Assembly (NCBI RefSeq): GCF_007896435.1
Contig: NZ_VCBL01000001.1
Coordinates: 229,994 to 293,993 of the forward strand
Reading direction: 5' to 3'
Length of the DNA stretch: 64,000 nt
Origin: Rummeliibacillus suwonensis
Lineage (GTDB): Bacteria; Bacillota; Bacilli; Bacillales_A; Planococcaceae
The notes beneath the pieces are model-generated. The model did not search any database. It saw only the letters and a program-made list of their open reading frames with translations, and was not told the origin of the DNA. The first letter of the stretch is position 1. Each line of letters opens with the position of its first letter. Position numbers and translations under genes: made by a program. Shown here piece after piece: positions 43,673 through 53,682 of the stretch.

Positions 43673-44701
43673 CTATTTATTCGTTTTGTTCACAAATTGC
43701 ATATCTACTAAATCATCATAGGAATAACCTTTTTTATAAATACCTGTTTTCTTAACAACATCCAATGGTTTAGCGACGGATTCTTTGCTAATAGATCCAT
43801 CTTTACTCCATAATTTATCTTCATAGGCTCTATCTAAAGCTGCTTGTAAACTTGCTTTATCTGTAGTTGAAAATTCTTTTTGTAAAACTTCCATAGCGAT
43901 ATCATGATCATCATTTACAACTTTTAACGCTTTGACAATTGCGTCTACAAAAGCTTGTACAGTTTCAGGTGATTTTTTTATAGTAGATTCTTTGACGCTT
44001 AAAACTGAATAAGCATAATCCCCTAAATCTGTAAATTTATAAAATGGTTCATTCCAAGCACCTGAATCAAGCCCATTTTTAATTTGAGGCTCGGCTCCAT
44101 TTGCTATATCTGCTTTACCAGATTTAACGAGAGATACTACAGCAGCTGGATCAGCAGGTTCCTCTAACTTTACATCTTTATTTGGATCTAATCCTATATC
44201 CATCAATAGCCATCTAGTCAATGCATTTAGACTCCCACCGTATCGGCCAGCAGCAATCGTTTTTCCTTTCAAATAACTTTTCAACTTTTCAGGATCATCT
44301 GTTGGTTGTAAATTAAGAGAAGTTGCTCCCATCAAATAGACATTGGCTCTATTAACGACATTTACTACAGACTTGATAGGATCTGAACTTCCTGAATTCC
44401 CCATCGCATTAGATTCTGGACCACCTATATTTCCCCAAGCATCACCACTAACAACGGATGTCACATGTCCGCCACCAGTAGCAGTCATTACTTCAACATC
44501 AAGACCATTATCTTTAAAATAACCTTTTTGAATCGCTAGATATAATGGAAGATAGCCAATTGAATGTACTGGCTCAGCAATTACGATTTTTTTTGAACTT
44601 TTTCCTGTGCCCTTCGAACTTGAATTTGTTCCACAAGCTGCTAAACTTATCACCATTCCCAAACATAATAAAGTTATAAGAATTTTCTTTATTTTTTTCA
44701 T
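43673..44701 (-). CDS. NMT1/SsuA-type ABC substrate-binding lipoprotein
   Basis: 342 residues. The lipobox is MVISLAAC (Cys near residue 23), followed by a Ser/Gly/Lys linker. The PBP2 fold begins KKIVIAEPVHSIGYLPLYLA, as in SsuA/TauA/ThiY binding proteins for sulfonates, nitrate or pyrimidines. It is third in the operon after ATPase and permease. The ligand is open; the next gene suggests a ureido compound. Confidence 0.87.
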   Translation of the reverse strand: MKKIKKILITLLCLGMVISLAACGTNSSSKGTGKSSKKIVIAEPVHSIGYLPLYLAIQKGYFKDNGLDVEVMTATGGGHVTSVVSGDAWGNIGGPESNAMGNSGSSDPIKSVVNVVNRANVYLMGATSLNLQPTDDPEKLKSYLKGKTIAAGRYGGSLNALTRWLLMDIGLDPNKDVKLEEPADPAAVVSLVKSGKADIANGAEPQIKNGLDSGAWNEPFYKFTDLGDYAYSVLSVKESTIKKSPETVQAFVDAIVKALKVVNDDHDIAMEVLQKEFSTTDKASLQAALDRAYEDKLWSKDGSISKESVAKPLDVVKKTGIYKKGYSYDDLVDMQFVNKTNK

Positions 44702-44716
44702 AAAAGAGTCCCCATT

Positions 44717-45580
44717 CTATTTAGACTTAATTCCTTTAGTTAAAATTTTTTCTAAGTATATAGTTGCAAAATACATGGTTGTTGATAAAACAGATAGCGC
44801 TACTACGCCTACCCAAACTAAATTTGTATCCATTATTTGTCCAGCATATAAAATCATTCGACCAACGCCATAGCGTGAAGAAATAAATTCACCAACAATG
44901 GCACCAGCCAATGCTAAGGAAATATTGATTTTTAAGCTGTTCACAATCCATGGCATAGCAGAAGGAACAACGACTTTTGTAAATACTTGAATTTTCTTAG
45001 CGCCTAAAGAAAATAGCAACTTTTCAAGATCCGGATCGATAGACTTCACGCCGCTATAAGCAGCTATTGCTGTTACGATGACAACCATTAAGAAAGCAAG
45101 TACCACTTTTGAAGAAAATCCGATGCCTAGTAAAATAACTAGAACAGGAGCTAATGCTAATTTGGGTACAGCATTAAAAGCGATTAAATAAGGCTCTGAA
45201 ATGCGGGAATATAGAGGCGACCACCAAAATGATAATCCTAATAAGGCTCCAACAATAGTTCCTAAAATAAATCCAAGTATCGTTGCTCCAGAAGTGTATA
45301 GCATATCAATGAATAGATTTCCTTCAGTTAAAGAAATCCATCCTGTTTTTAGAATCGTTGAAGGCTTACTCCAATAATAGGAATCTAAAATACCTAATCG
45401 TGTCAGGATCTCCCATAACAGAACAAATAAAATTCCTATAGAAATTTGTCCTATAATGGTTTGTTTTCGTTGCCTTTTTTCAAGGACTTCTTCATCTTCA
45501 ATTTGGATGCTATTTTCTATTTCATTCGTAGGGCTATTAAAAATAGGTTTTTTAACAGTTATCTCTGCTGGATTTTTCAT
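44717..45580 (-). CDS. SsuC/TauC-type ABC permease
   Basis: 287 residues from ATG 45580, preceded by AGAGGAGG; the longer frame is rejected. Six helices with the EAA loop GAKKIQVFTKVVVPSAMPWI that docks on the ATPase. BPD_transp_1 family. It starts 13 bases after the ATPase stop. Confidence 0.9.
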   Translation of the reverse strand: MKNPAEITVKKPIFNSPTNEIENSIQIEDEEVLEKRQRKQTIIGQISIGILFVLLWEILTRLGILDSYYWSKPSTILKTGWISLTEGNLFIDMLYTSGATILGFILGTIVGALLGLSFWWSPLYSRISEPYLIAFNAVPKLALAPVLVILLGIGFSSKVVLAFLMVVIVTAIAAYSGVKSIDPDLEKLLFSLGAKKIQVFTKVVVPSAMPWIVNSLKINISLALAGAIVGEFISSRYGVGRMILYAGQIMDTNLVWVGVVALSVLSTTMYFATIYLEKILTKGIKSK

Positions 45581-45593
45581 ATTTATACCTCCT

Positions 45594-46391
45594 CTAGATA
45601 ATCCTTTGTCTATTGTCTTCTGGATTATCCTCATCTTTAAGTAGTGCCAATAATAATTGTTTTAGCTCTACATAACTTGTAGATGACATCGTTTCTGCTG
45701 TACGCGGTCTAGGTAAATCTACTGTAATTTTTGTTTTGAGACGCCCAGGTCTGGGTGATAATACATAAATGTCATCTGATAGATAAATAGCTTCATCAAT
45801 ATCATGTGTAACAAATAAAATAGTCTTCTTTAAATCAGCCCAAATTTGTAATAGCCAGTTTTGCATCATTAAGCGAGTTTGAGCATCTAAAGCTCCGAAG
45901 GGTTCATCTAAAAGAATAATTTCAGAATCATATAAAACGGTTCGTAATAAAGCCGCACGTTGTCGCATTCCACCTGATAATTCATTTGGATAATGATTTT
46001 CAAAACCTTTTAATCCATATTTATTAATAAGCGGCATGGCCTTTGCAATATTATCTTTGCGCTTGCCACCTTTAACCTCCAAGCCTAATACGATATTTTC
46101 TAATATGGTCCTCCAAGGTAAGAGCAGATCTTTTTGAAGCATGTACCCAACATGTCCTGTTTTTCCCATAATATCTTGTCCATCTAATAAAACCTGTCCA
46201 TAGGTTGGTTTAGTTAAACCAGCTATGATATTGAATAGAGTTGATTTGCCACAACCACTAGGACCGATAATGCTAATAAAACGACCTTCTGGAATTTGCA
46301 ATGTAGTATCTTTTAACGCAACAAATTCTTTTCCGTTCTTTTTGAATATTTTCGTACTGTGCAAAATTTCTAATTTGTACGGATTCTTCAT
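45594..46391 (-). CDS. SsuB/TauB-type ABC ATPase
   Basis: 265 residues from ATG 46391 (AAGGAGG upstream). Walker A GPSGCGKST, signature LSGGMRQRAALLRT, Walker B IILLDEPFGALD, H-loop VTHDIDEA. It is the first gene of the importer operon and is divergent from the LysR gene, 178 bases away. Confidence 0.92.
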   Translation of the reverse strand: MKNPYKLEILHSTKIFKKNGKEFVALKDTTLQIPEGRFISIIGPSGCGKSTLFNIIAGLTKPTYGQVLLDGQDIMGKTGHVGYMLQKDLLLPWRTILENIVLGLEVKGGKRKDNIAKAMPLINKYGLKGFENHYPNELSGGMRQRAALLRTVLYDSEIILLDEPFGALDAQTRLMMQNWLLQIWADLKKTILFVTHDIDEAIYLSDDIYVLSPRPGRLKTKITVDLPRPRTAETMSSTSYVELKQLLLALLKDEDNPEDNRQRII

Positions 46392-46569
46392 TAATCCATT
46401 CCTCCTTGTGTTATTTTTTATAACATGTGATAAGCTTAGCATAGGCTCTCTTATTTTGAAATTTCATAATTTTTATATATTTTATTCAAAAATCGAATAA
46501 GAAAGATAGAATGTTAGATGATAGACAATTTTATTGTGAAAAAATATAACATTAAAAGGGGCGGGGAAT

Positions 46570-47460
46570 ATGGACATAAGATATCTGAGCCATTTTATAA
46601 CGATTGTTCAAGAAGGGGTAAATATGTCAAAGGCAGCTAGAAAATTGCATATTTCGCAACCCCCATTAAGCCAACAAATGAAGATCATTGAAGAAACATT
46701 AGGAGTTAAAATTTTTGAAAGAAGGGGGAAAAAGATTAGTTTAACACCAAGTGGGGACATTCTTTATAAACGTGCTATGAATATCGTGAATTTATATGAA
46801 GAATTGCAACTAGAAATGTTTGAAATGGGGCAGGGAGTAAAAGGACATCTCACTATCTCTGTTTCTATATTTTATAGTACGATTTTTCAGTCCTCTATCG
46901 TATTTGACCGCATCAAAGCCTTTTGCAAGGATTACCCAAATGTCAAAATAAAGATCGTTCATACAGATGGCACTCGCTTGGTAGAGAGAATGGAAGTGAA
47001 AGAGATTGATTTAGCGATCCTCAACTTGCCGATCCAAGAGGAAATTTTTGATTTCATCCGTTTGGAAAAACAAAACTTTTCATTTATTATGCCTGCTAAT
47101 TTGGATCATGATCATTATAACGATCAATTGAAGTTTGAAGATATCGAGAAGTATCCTTTGATTCTATTAAAAAGAGATATAGGTTACGGACTTTATGAAA
47201 AAGTATTGGAGCATTGTGCGAAATTTGGTTTTGAGCCTAATTTAGTAGCGGAAAGCAATAATATTAATACAATTATTTCAATGGTGGATGCAGGAATGGG
47301 TACAACCATTTTACCAATCAGTACTTTAAAGCAATTTAAAAGTAAGAACTTAAAAGTAATGGAATTTTCAGATACACAAATATTTTCTGAATCTGTTTTA
47401 ATGTATCTAAAAGACCGATATCTTTCCAAAACAGCATCGGAGTTTCTGAAATATTTTTAA
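46570..47460 (+). CDS. LysR-family regulator
   Basis: 296 residues. HTH at residues 18-37 (NMSKAARKLHISQPPLSQQM) and a periplasmic-binding-like effector domain after residue 90. It is divergent from the ABC importer/hydrolase operon and should control it in response to a pathway compound. A gap of 178 bases holds both promoters. Confidence 0.93.
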   Translation: MDIRYLSHFITIVQEGVNMSKAARKLHISQPPLSQQMKIIEETLGVKIFERRGKKISLTPSGDILYKRAMNIVNLYEELQLEMFEMGQGVKGHLTISVSIFYSTIFQSSIVFDRIKAFCKDYPNVKIKIVHTDGTRLVERMEVKEIDLAILNLPIQEEIFDFIRLEKQNFSFIMPANLDHDHYNDQLKFEDIEKYPLILLKRDIGYGLYEKVLEHCAKFGFEPNLVAESNNINTIISMVDAGMGTTILPISTLKQFKSKNLKVMEFSDTQIFSESVLMYLKDRYLSKTASEFLKYF

Positions 47461-47644
47461 AAATGGTGTTTTTATGCGCGTATTCAATTCATATAGACGA
47501 GAGTTGATAATAGGGGGGAGTTTTTCTGTTTATACTTATATATTTATCCAGGTATGTTGATTATCCAATATGATCCATAAAAATGGAGAGATTCGTTGAT
47601 TACAGCGAAGGCTTACTCGCTTTCCTGCGGGCGAGCGCTGGGGG

Positions 47645-47700
47645 CAACAGGATGTTGGTCACGGAATCGTTGCCACAGGACGTGGCGTTCTTAGATTCCG
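47645..47700 (-). ncRNA. Bacillaceae-1-like RNA core in A4
   Basis: Here the outer stem is CGGAATC/GATTCCG: relative to A1 both sides changed together, keeping the pair. Loops are GTCCT and ATCCT. Confidence 0.65.
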
Positions 47701-47854
47701 TTCCTTCAATCGCTACGCTGTGGGGTCTCATCTATTCGCTTTTCCCGCGGAACGTTGAATTTTCTTCCTCGAATCACACCGCACGAAGGAAATGCTTGCA
47801 TTTTCGAGGACTCGAGCAAGCCTCCACTCCAATCTATATAAATATTCCTAAAAA

Positions 47855-48244
47855 TGAATTAATTTCATAATGCAAAATTCAGATGAAAAACACGAACATT
47901 TCGAATTAACATGAACATTAATATTTGGAATTTTTTGTTTCGCTCCAGACGGCGCTTTCCACGGGCTTGGCTTCAATCTCCTCGGGTCGACACGATGTTG
48001 ACCCCGAAGCCGTTGCCACAGGACGTGGCGAACTTAGGCTTTGTCCCTTAAATTGTTCCTGCGGGGCTTTCAGCTCAAGCTTTTCCCGTAGGACTTTGAA
48101 TAAGCCTCCTTGAACTCACACCGCACGAAGGAAATGCGCATGCATTTTCGAGGAGTCGCCGTCTTCCGCTCCACAACTATCAAAATTAGTTATTCTTAAA
48201 TGTTCGTATTTTTTAAGAAGAAAATGATTTATGAAATTGATTCA
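47855..48244. repeat. Family C MITE-like repeat, copy C2, nested in A4
   Basis: TGAATTAATTTCAT at the left and ATGAAATTGATTCA at the right bound 390 bp. This is the only full-length family C copy here and includes the RNA core. Confidence 0.82.
47988..48043 (-). ncRNA. Bacillaceae-1-like RNA core in C2
   Basis: Outer stem CGAAGCC/GGCTTTG pairs at six of seven positions. The inner GCCAC-GTCCT-GTGGC is intact; the second hairpin is weaker (loop ATCGT). Confidence 0.5.
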
Positions 48245-48499
48245 AATACAAGTTTTTTAAAAAATTACACCCAGCAGGTACTTCTATTTTTTGTGAAATC
48301 AACACGTGTGACATTTATCCTCACTACCGTCAAATAAAAATAATTTGAATTTTCAGTATTTTTATTTTGCCTTTTAAAAGAAAAAACGAAGGCGCGCAAA
48401 CGAAGATAGCAAACATCCATTTTTTTACTATATCCTAAAACGAGTGCAACAGACAAAACCTTATGGAACGCTCTCTCCTTGGACTTTTTGGAGCCAAAT

Positions 48500-49549
48500 G
48501 TGAGCCACTTCCATAAAGCCGACTTTAAATACGGTTAAACAATACGTGATCATGCGATGTAAAATTGATTAGCACGGCTTGTTCGCTGTAGCCATCAAAC
48601 TTCTTGATGTTCAAATGTTGTTTCATCCGTTTGAAAAACAGCTCGATTGCCCGTGAGGCTTGTAAATCTCTGCGATTTCATCTGCACTTAGATCCGGTCA
48701 ATTCGTCAATAAATACAGGATGTGGCCTTTCGAATCCAAGACTTTGATCAAACGAAATACATTTTCAGAACGAATTTTGTGCCTTGCCAATCACGCTGAT
48801 TTCTTCGGATAGCGCCCTTTGAATCACACGTTTGGCGACGTTTTTCCGTAAATGGGTCAACGAAAAAATACCCTTCTTCATCGGTCATTCGATCGAATCG
48901 CTTATAGTCTAAATACCCGCGATCAAACACGTACATGCATTCTTTGTCATCGATGAAGATTTCTAATTGGCCATGATCATGTTCATTCGCATGGGTGAGC
49001 ACCGCCTTGTCGGGATACGAACACCCTTTTTCCATATAGGCCGAGCGCAGCAAGAGTTTCACCTCTGATTTGGTCGGGCGAAATATGACCTATCGATGGT
49101 TGGTCAGGTTGAGTGGTAACGTACTCGAATCAATCATTTTCAGCGGCGTCGTCGTTTTTCGACGGATTTCAAAATCCGTCTTTTGATGAATTCGCGCCAC
49201 TAAATCAAGAAAAATCGTTTAAAAAAATTCCGTCGGCACTTGATTCAATCATCTTCCTAATTGAGAGAAGCTAATGGAATAAAGATTTATTGTCTTCCGA
49301 GAACAGGCCATCACTCAAAGCCCGTAGACTTTCTGTTTCATGAAATTGTGCAAACAACAATAGTTTCAAAAATGAAGTCATATAAAGCTTCTTCGTATAG
49401 CGGTTTAATCCATGTTTTTGTACTTGTTCCTGCAATAGTTTGGAGGAAATCGGAGAAAACCATTGTTCAAAAGCTGTTTTTTGTGTAGACTTATCCATGT
49501 GTATTTCCTTTATTTTGGATTTGGATGGTTTACTACCTCCAACCATCAT
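48500..49549 (-). pseudogene. Broken IS4-type (DUF4372) transposase
   Basis: The minus strand starts MDKSTQKTAFEQWFSPIS (49471 downwards), the DUF4372 N-terminus. A later frame (49062-48748) holds the DDE core THANEHDHGQLEIFID and DRGYLDYKRFD. The last part at about 48640-48560 reads KKFDGYSEQAVLINF. Several frameshifts separate these, so it is inactive. A smaller relic of the same family is at 17880-18235. Confidence 0.8.
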
Positions 49550-49664
49550 AAAGGATTTTTTATGTAAAAAATAAATGACAGAAAAATTTGTTTATACAGA
49601 TAAAATAAGTTATTTTAATGTGACGTAGTGTATTTCAATATTTAAAAAAGAATAGGATATATAT

Positions 49665-49922
49665 ATGGAAAACAAAACTAATCAAAATAACCAAAACTTA
49701 AATGAGTTAAGCAAAAAAATAATGCAAAATACAACGGATTGGGTGATGAAATATAAAATATATTGCATCACTCTTTTTAAGCATAACTGTATTGACGATT
49801 ATTTATCACACCATTTTGATGACACAAAATGCAATTTCAGCCGCAATATTTATGGCTATGCTTGAGTCAATCGTATCATTTATGACCGATGTTGCAACAG
49901 TGCTAGGTTATACACTATATTA
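49665..49922 (+). pseudogene. Small membrane protein gene with a frameshift
   Basis: ATG 49665 opens an Asn-rich N-terminus (NKTNQNNQNLNELSKK). Near 49755 the hydrophobic continuation moves to another frame: YIASLFLSITVLTIIYHTIL, then AAIFMAMLESIVSFMTD and VATVLGYTLY stop at 49922. Joined, it would be an ~85-residue two-helix protein resembling DUF2061 proteins. No other gene was seen up to 50133. Confidence 0.5.
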
Positions 49923-50044
49923 ATAGCTAATAAAGAGAAATTCTTCTTGAAAATTAATTATGGTAACGAGAAAAATGGAAATGATTGTTCGAAATCAGTC
50001 AAGTACTGAGGAAGGTAATAAGATTTATCTTTTAGACTATCCAA

Positions 50045-50083
50045 AAAACGCCTCCTATTTATATAATTAGAGAAAGGGGCGTT
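50045..50083. terminator. Hairpin between convergent genes
   Basis: AAAACGCC faces GGCGTTTT, followed by GAATTTTTTT on the plus strand. Confidence 0.7.
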
Positions 50084-50133
50084 TTGAATTTTTTTGCACT
50101 CCACATAATGATCTAAAATTCAACTTCTATCAA

Positions 50134-51066
50134 CTATCTGTAATATACTGCATGTGTATTTGGATGAAAAGAAAATTTCTTTTCTTCAGATAAAGTAAAC
50201 TCAACACCACTTATTGAAATAGATGGAGTAATACCTATAATAGATTCCTGATGAGCATATTGTCCATATGCATCTAAGTGTTTTGTAGAAGTTTCTGTAT
50301 ATACCGTATAATACATATAACTAGATAATTCAACGACATCTTCTGTAAAATAAGAATCGTTATTCGGTAAATTCATTTTTAGTGCATAACCACCTGTACC
50401 CTTTTTCCACTTATTACTATCAGTAGTGTAAGTAGCATCTCTATTTCTATATGTTCCGAAATAATCGAGTGTTTTCCAATTTTGTTTACCATATTCACTA
50501 TCTTTTCGCGGAAACCAATAACTTGAGTTAATTCCAATACCACTAACATCTATATTTCTAGTAAGTGGAATCTTACTCCAAGTAACAGAATTTTTCACTC
50601 TAAAACTGACTGAGGATAATTTCGTAATAGTTGTAACCATTTTTTTATAAGAAGTAGATTTGTCATCTGAAGAAAACGTATTAAAAGATGTTTCTGCTAC
50701 TTCTTTATTGTATTGATCTTCGCTAAGTTCAATTACTTGAAAATTCGGATTTTTATTCGTGTAATTTAATGAATTTCGATTAGATGTTGTATCTTCTATT
50801 ACCTTTACATATTTTACAGATTCGGACACAACTTCACCATCTAAATTTTTGTTCATCTCATATTCTTCTTTACTCATATTTTCAATTTCATCCTTGGTAA
50901 AACCTAAATTACCTAATCTCTCAATTTCTTTTTCACTTAAGTTAAGTTTTACAATTTCATTAGCTTCATCCTCATTCCCTTCAGCAGCATGAACATTTAA
51001 TACTGGTAACGAAAATGCAATCAAAAAACCTAAAGTAACTAAGACCTTAAAAAATTTTTTTAACAA
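50134..51066 (-). CDS. Secreted protein of unknown function (paralogue of 53870)
   Basis: 310 residues from TTG 51066, chosen because TGAGGAGG lies 8 bases upstream and the signal peptide LLKKFFKVLVTLGFLIAFSL begins there. It is cut after NVHA. The acidic N-terminal part (LNLSEKEIERLGNLGFTKDE) is followed by a Ser/Tyr-rich beta-type domain with YGKQNWKTLDYFG, GGYALKMNLPNNDS and HLDAYGQYAHQE. No known family was recognised. A truncated relative at 53870 shares the C-terminal blocks. Divergent from a membrane protein gene 98 bases away. Confidence 0.75.
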   Translation of the reverse strand: MLKKFFKVLVTLGFLIAFSLPVLNVHAAEGNEDEANEIVKLNLSEKEIERLGNLGFTKDEIENMSKEEYEMNKNLDGEVVSESVKYVKVIEDTTSNRNSLNYTNKNPNFQVIELSEDQYNKEVAETSFNTFSSDDKSTSYKKMVTTITKLSSVSFRVKNSVTWSKIPLTRNIDVSGIGINSSYWFPRKDSEYGKQNWKTLDYFGTYRNRDATYTTDSNKWKKGTGGYALKMNLPNNDSYFTEDVVELSSYMYYTVYTETSTKHLDAYGQYAHQESIIGITPSISISGVEFTLSEEKKFSFHPNTHAVYYR

Positions 51067-51164
51067 ATAAACAGCCTCCTCATTTTTAATGATATAATCA
51101 TAACATATATTTAATAAAAATGGATTTTTTTTCATAAAACAAAAGAGAAAGTTGGATTGATTCT

Positions 51165-51686
51165 ATGCAAAATAAAAAAGCGAGATATTCAAAATGGATT
51201 TTAATTCTATTATTGATTATTATCATTATTATCAACTTAATTTTCCCCTATAATTTTGTGAGTATTAACAAATCAGTTGGTATTAAACCTAATAGAGATT
51301 TAATTAACAATAACATAGAATTATTGAATTCTATGGAACAAAATAAAAATATAAATAATCAAGAGAAAGTTGTATTGGAACAATTAAATACCAAATTCAC
51401 CAACCAAACTAAAAAAATTAATATAACCAAAAATGATTTAGAACAATTATCTTACGACTTAAAAGAAATGCGCAAAATTATAATCAAAAATTTTTCGTAT
51501 AACAATAACGAGGATAATATTTACCACTTAAATGTCATAATAGGATTAATAGTGGACTTAGAATTAGATATACAAAATATAAGAAATAGAAATTTTGAAG
51601 ATGTTTGGTCATTAAAAAGAGAGTTGAAGCATGTTCAAAATCAGTTAAATCAAATTTTAGATACTTATAATGATTTAAAAAAATGA
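51165..51686 (+). CDS. Single-pass membrane protein with coiled-coil tail
   Basis: 173 residues. One helix at residues 10-30 (ILILLLIIIIIINLIFPY) and then an outer, Asn/Lys/Glu-rich helical region with heptad-like spacing (VVLEQLNTKFTNQTKKI, VWSLKRELKHVQNQLNQIL). No domain was recognised. It has its own terminator and is divergent from the secreted protein, which might be its partner. Confidence 0.65.
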   Translation: MQNKKARYSKWILILLLIIIIIINLIFPYNFVSINKSVGIKPNRDLINNNIELLNSMEQNKNINNQEKVVLEQLNTKFTNQTKKINITKNDLEQLSYDLKEMRKIIIKNFSYNNNEDNIYHLNVIIGLIVDLELDIQNIRNRNFEDVWSLKRELKHVQNQLNQILDTYNDLKK

Positions 51687-51713
51687 GGTTGGGACAAAAG
51701 TATTTTAGCTAAA

Positions 51714-51769
51714 AAAATCCGAACAATAACGTGGAATTCTATTTAAAATTTCACATTTGTTCGGATTTT
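51714..51769 (+). terminator. Terminator after the coiled-coil protein
   Basis: AAAATCCGAACAA faces TTGTTCGGATTTT. Confidence 0.78.
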
Positions 51770-51973
51770 CTTATTATTATTATTCTATTGAATCTATTTC
51801 ATAATGAGGAATTTGTACAAAAAGCATGAACATTTAATATATATTTTTTCGTAACATTCAGTTTTGTGTTCCGTTCCAGACGGCGCTTTCCGCGGACTTG
51901 GCTTCATTCAGCTCAAGCTTTTCCCGCGGGAGCATTCCTGTTTAGAAAGTTTTCAAGGTATTGCAAATAAAAA

Positions 51974-52037
51974 TGCCCTCTAGTAGAATGCATGTGTATC
52001 AACCATCACATCAATCACATACATCTACTGGAGGACA
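51974..52037. repeat. Inverted repeat before the IS110 transposase
   Basis: CCTCTAGTAGAATGCATGTG faces ACATACATCTACTGGAGG. Placed 4 bases before the transposase ATG; a typical subterminal inverted repeat of IS1111-type elements. Confidence 0.5.
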
Positions 52038-52040
52038 TAT

Positions 52041-53317
52041 ATGAATCGTAATATGAATGAGAAAATTAATCAAGTCAATGAAGATACTTTAGTGATCGGA
52101 ATTGATATTGCTAAGCGTAAACACTATGCTTGTGCGATGGATGATCGTGGACGCGTGTTACAAAAATCGTTTCCTTTTCATCAATCAAGTGATGGATTTA
52201 TGCACTTTTTACAGCGGATCGGTACTTTACAGACAACACACGCTAAATCTAATATCCTTGTTGGCTTTGAGCCCACTGGTCACTATTGGATGAACTTAGC
52301 GGACTTTTTGATGGTAAATGGTATCCCTTTTGTGATGGTTAATCCGATGCATGTCAGTCGCACCAAAGAATTGGACGATAACCTTCAAACGAAAAACGAT
52401 GCGAAAGATGCCCGTGTCATTGCTCAACTCATCCGTGATGGTCGATACAGTTTTCCACGAATTCTACAAGGCGTGGAAGCAGAGCTTCGCAATGGCTCCT
52501 CTTTCCGCTTAAAATGGCAGGAAGATAAGCTGCACTGAAAAATCGCATCATTCGTTGGACAGATCGTTATTTCCCTGAATTTCAATGGGTCTTTAAAGAA
52601 ATAGGGAAAAATGCTTTAGCTGTTCTGGAGCAAACCCCTTTTCCAACAGATATGCAAGATAAAAGTTTAGAGGAATTATTGCAACTCTATCGACAAGTAG
52701 AAGGATTAAAATATCCTTCTTCTCCAAAAATAAAACAATTACAACCATATGCCCATACCTCTATTGGCCTATCTGAAGGGCATGAAATGGCTCGTTTCGA
52801 GATTCACTGTCTTCTCGAACAATACAGACAATTACAGGCACAATACGAGGTGTTAGCTGAGCGTTTAACACAATTAGCTAAAGAAATGACGGATTACGAA
52901 TATCTTCTGTCTATCCCTGGTGTCGGTGAAAATACGGTAGTCGAACTACTAGCTGAAACAGGTCCTCTCACAAATTACAAGCACCCACGCCAATTATTAA
53001 AACTAGCGGGGTTAACTTTACGAGAGAACTCTTCAGGACAACATAAAGGACAAAAGAAGATTTCTAAACGTGGTAGAAGAAAACTACGTGGCCTCTTATT
53101 TCGAGCCATTTTACCCATGATTCGTTATAACGTTGCCTTTCAAGCCTTGTACGAGTACTATATTACACGCCCTAATAACCCATTGAGAAAGAAAGAAGCG
53201 ATGGTCGTTCTTTGTGGGAAATTACTAAAAATCGCCCATGCGCTTTGTCAGAAAAAGGTGTACTTTGATGCGCAAACCATGATGAAGGACCTCACTTGTC
53301 TGGAACCGTTAGCGTAA
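52041..53317 (+). pseudogene. IS110/IS1111-family transposase, frameshifted
   Basis: The N-terminal DEDD domain is IGIDIAKRKHYACAMD with FEPTGHYWMNLADFL and ND-KDARVIAQLI. The frame stops at 52538. In another frame from about 52530 it continues (ALKNRIIRWTDRYFPEF) to the C-terminal Ser domain: YLLSIPGVGENTVVELLAE and LRENSSGQHKGQKKISKRGR. A one-base change in the 52520-52535 region would restore a ~425-residue transposase. As written it is inactive unless frameshifting occurs. Confidence 0.85.
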
Positions 53318-53682
53318 CTTTTCTTCAAGAAAATTCATGACAATAAGATGACACAGAGAAGCAGGCGCTATAAACGACAATAGACCTTGAGTCCCAGCGG
53401 GAGCAAACCACCCGCCTCTGCCTTATGAATAGACCGAACGAAGGAATGTACGCGCTAGACGCCAAGAGACATGGGAGGGTACGTCATCATAAGCATCGCA
53501 GAGATCTAATGTGCATCAAATAATGGCAATAGAGTTAATTCATTTCCAATTAACTTTAGCGTAGCGTACACTGACATTGTTATTTATTTAAACAAATGGG
53601 AATATCAAACTGGTTCTCACTCTATCTTGGCCAAGAAAAAATTTTTTTCACACGAAAAAACTCTAGCAAACGTTGATATAAC
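53318..53682 (+). other. Non-coding 3' part of the IS110 element and flank
   Basis: No gene. IS1111-type elements have a long non-coding 3' end that encodes the guide (bridge/seek) RNA; this region is the place for it. GCAGAGATCTAATGTG at 53498 recurs at 20229. Confidence 0.4.

Larger units (their letters stand above)
47553..48307. repeat. Family A repeat, copy A4, split by a family C element
   Basis: The left part runs 47553-47854 and the right part (GTTTTTTAAAAAATTAC … AATCAACACGTG) 48245-48307. In A2 the two parts are continuous. Element C2 lies between them. Confidence 0.8.
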
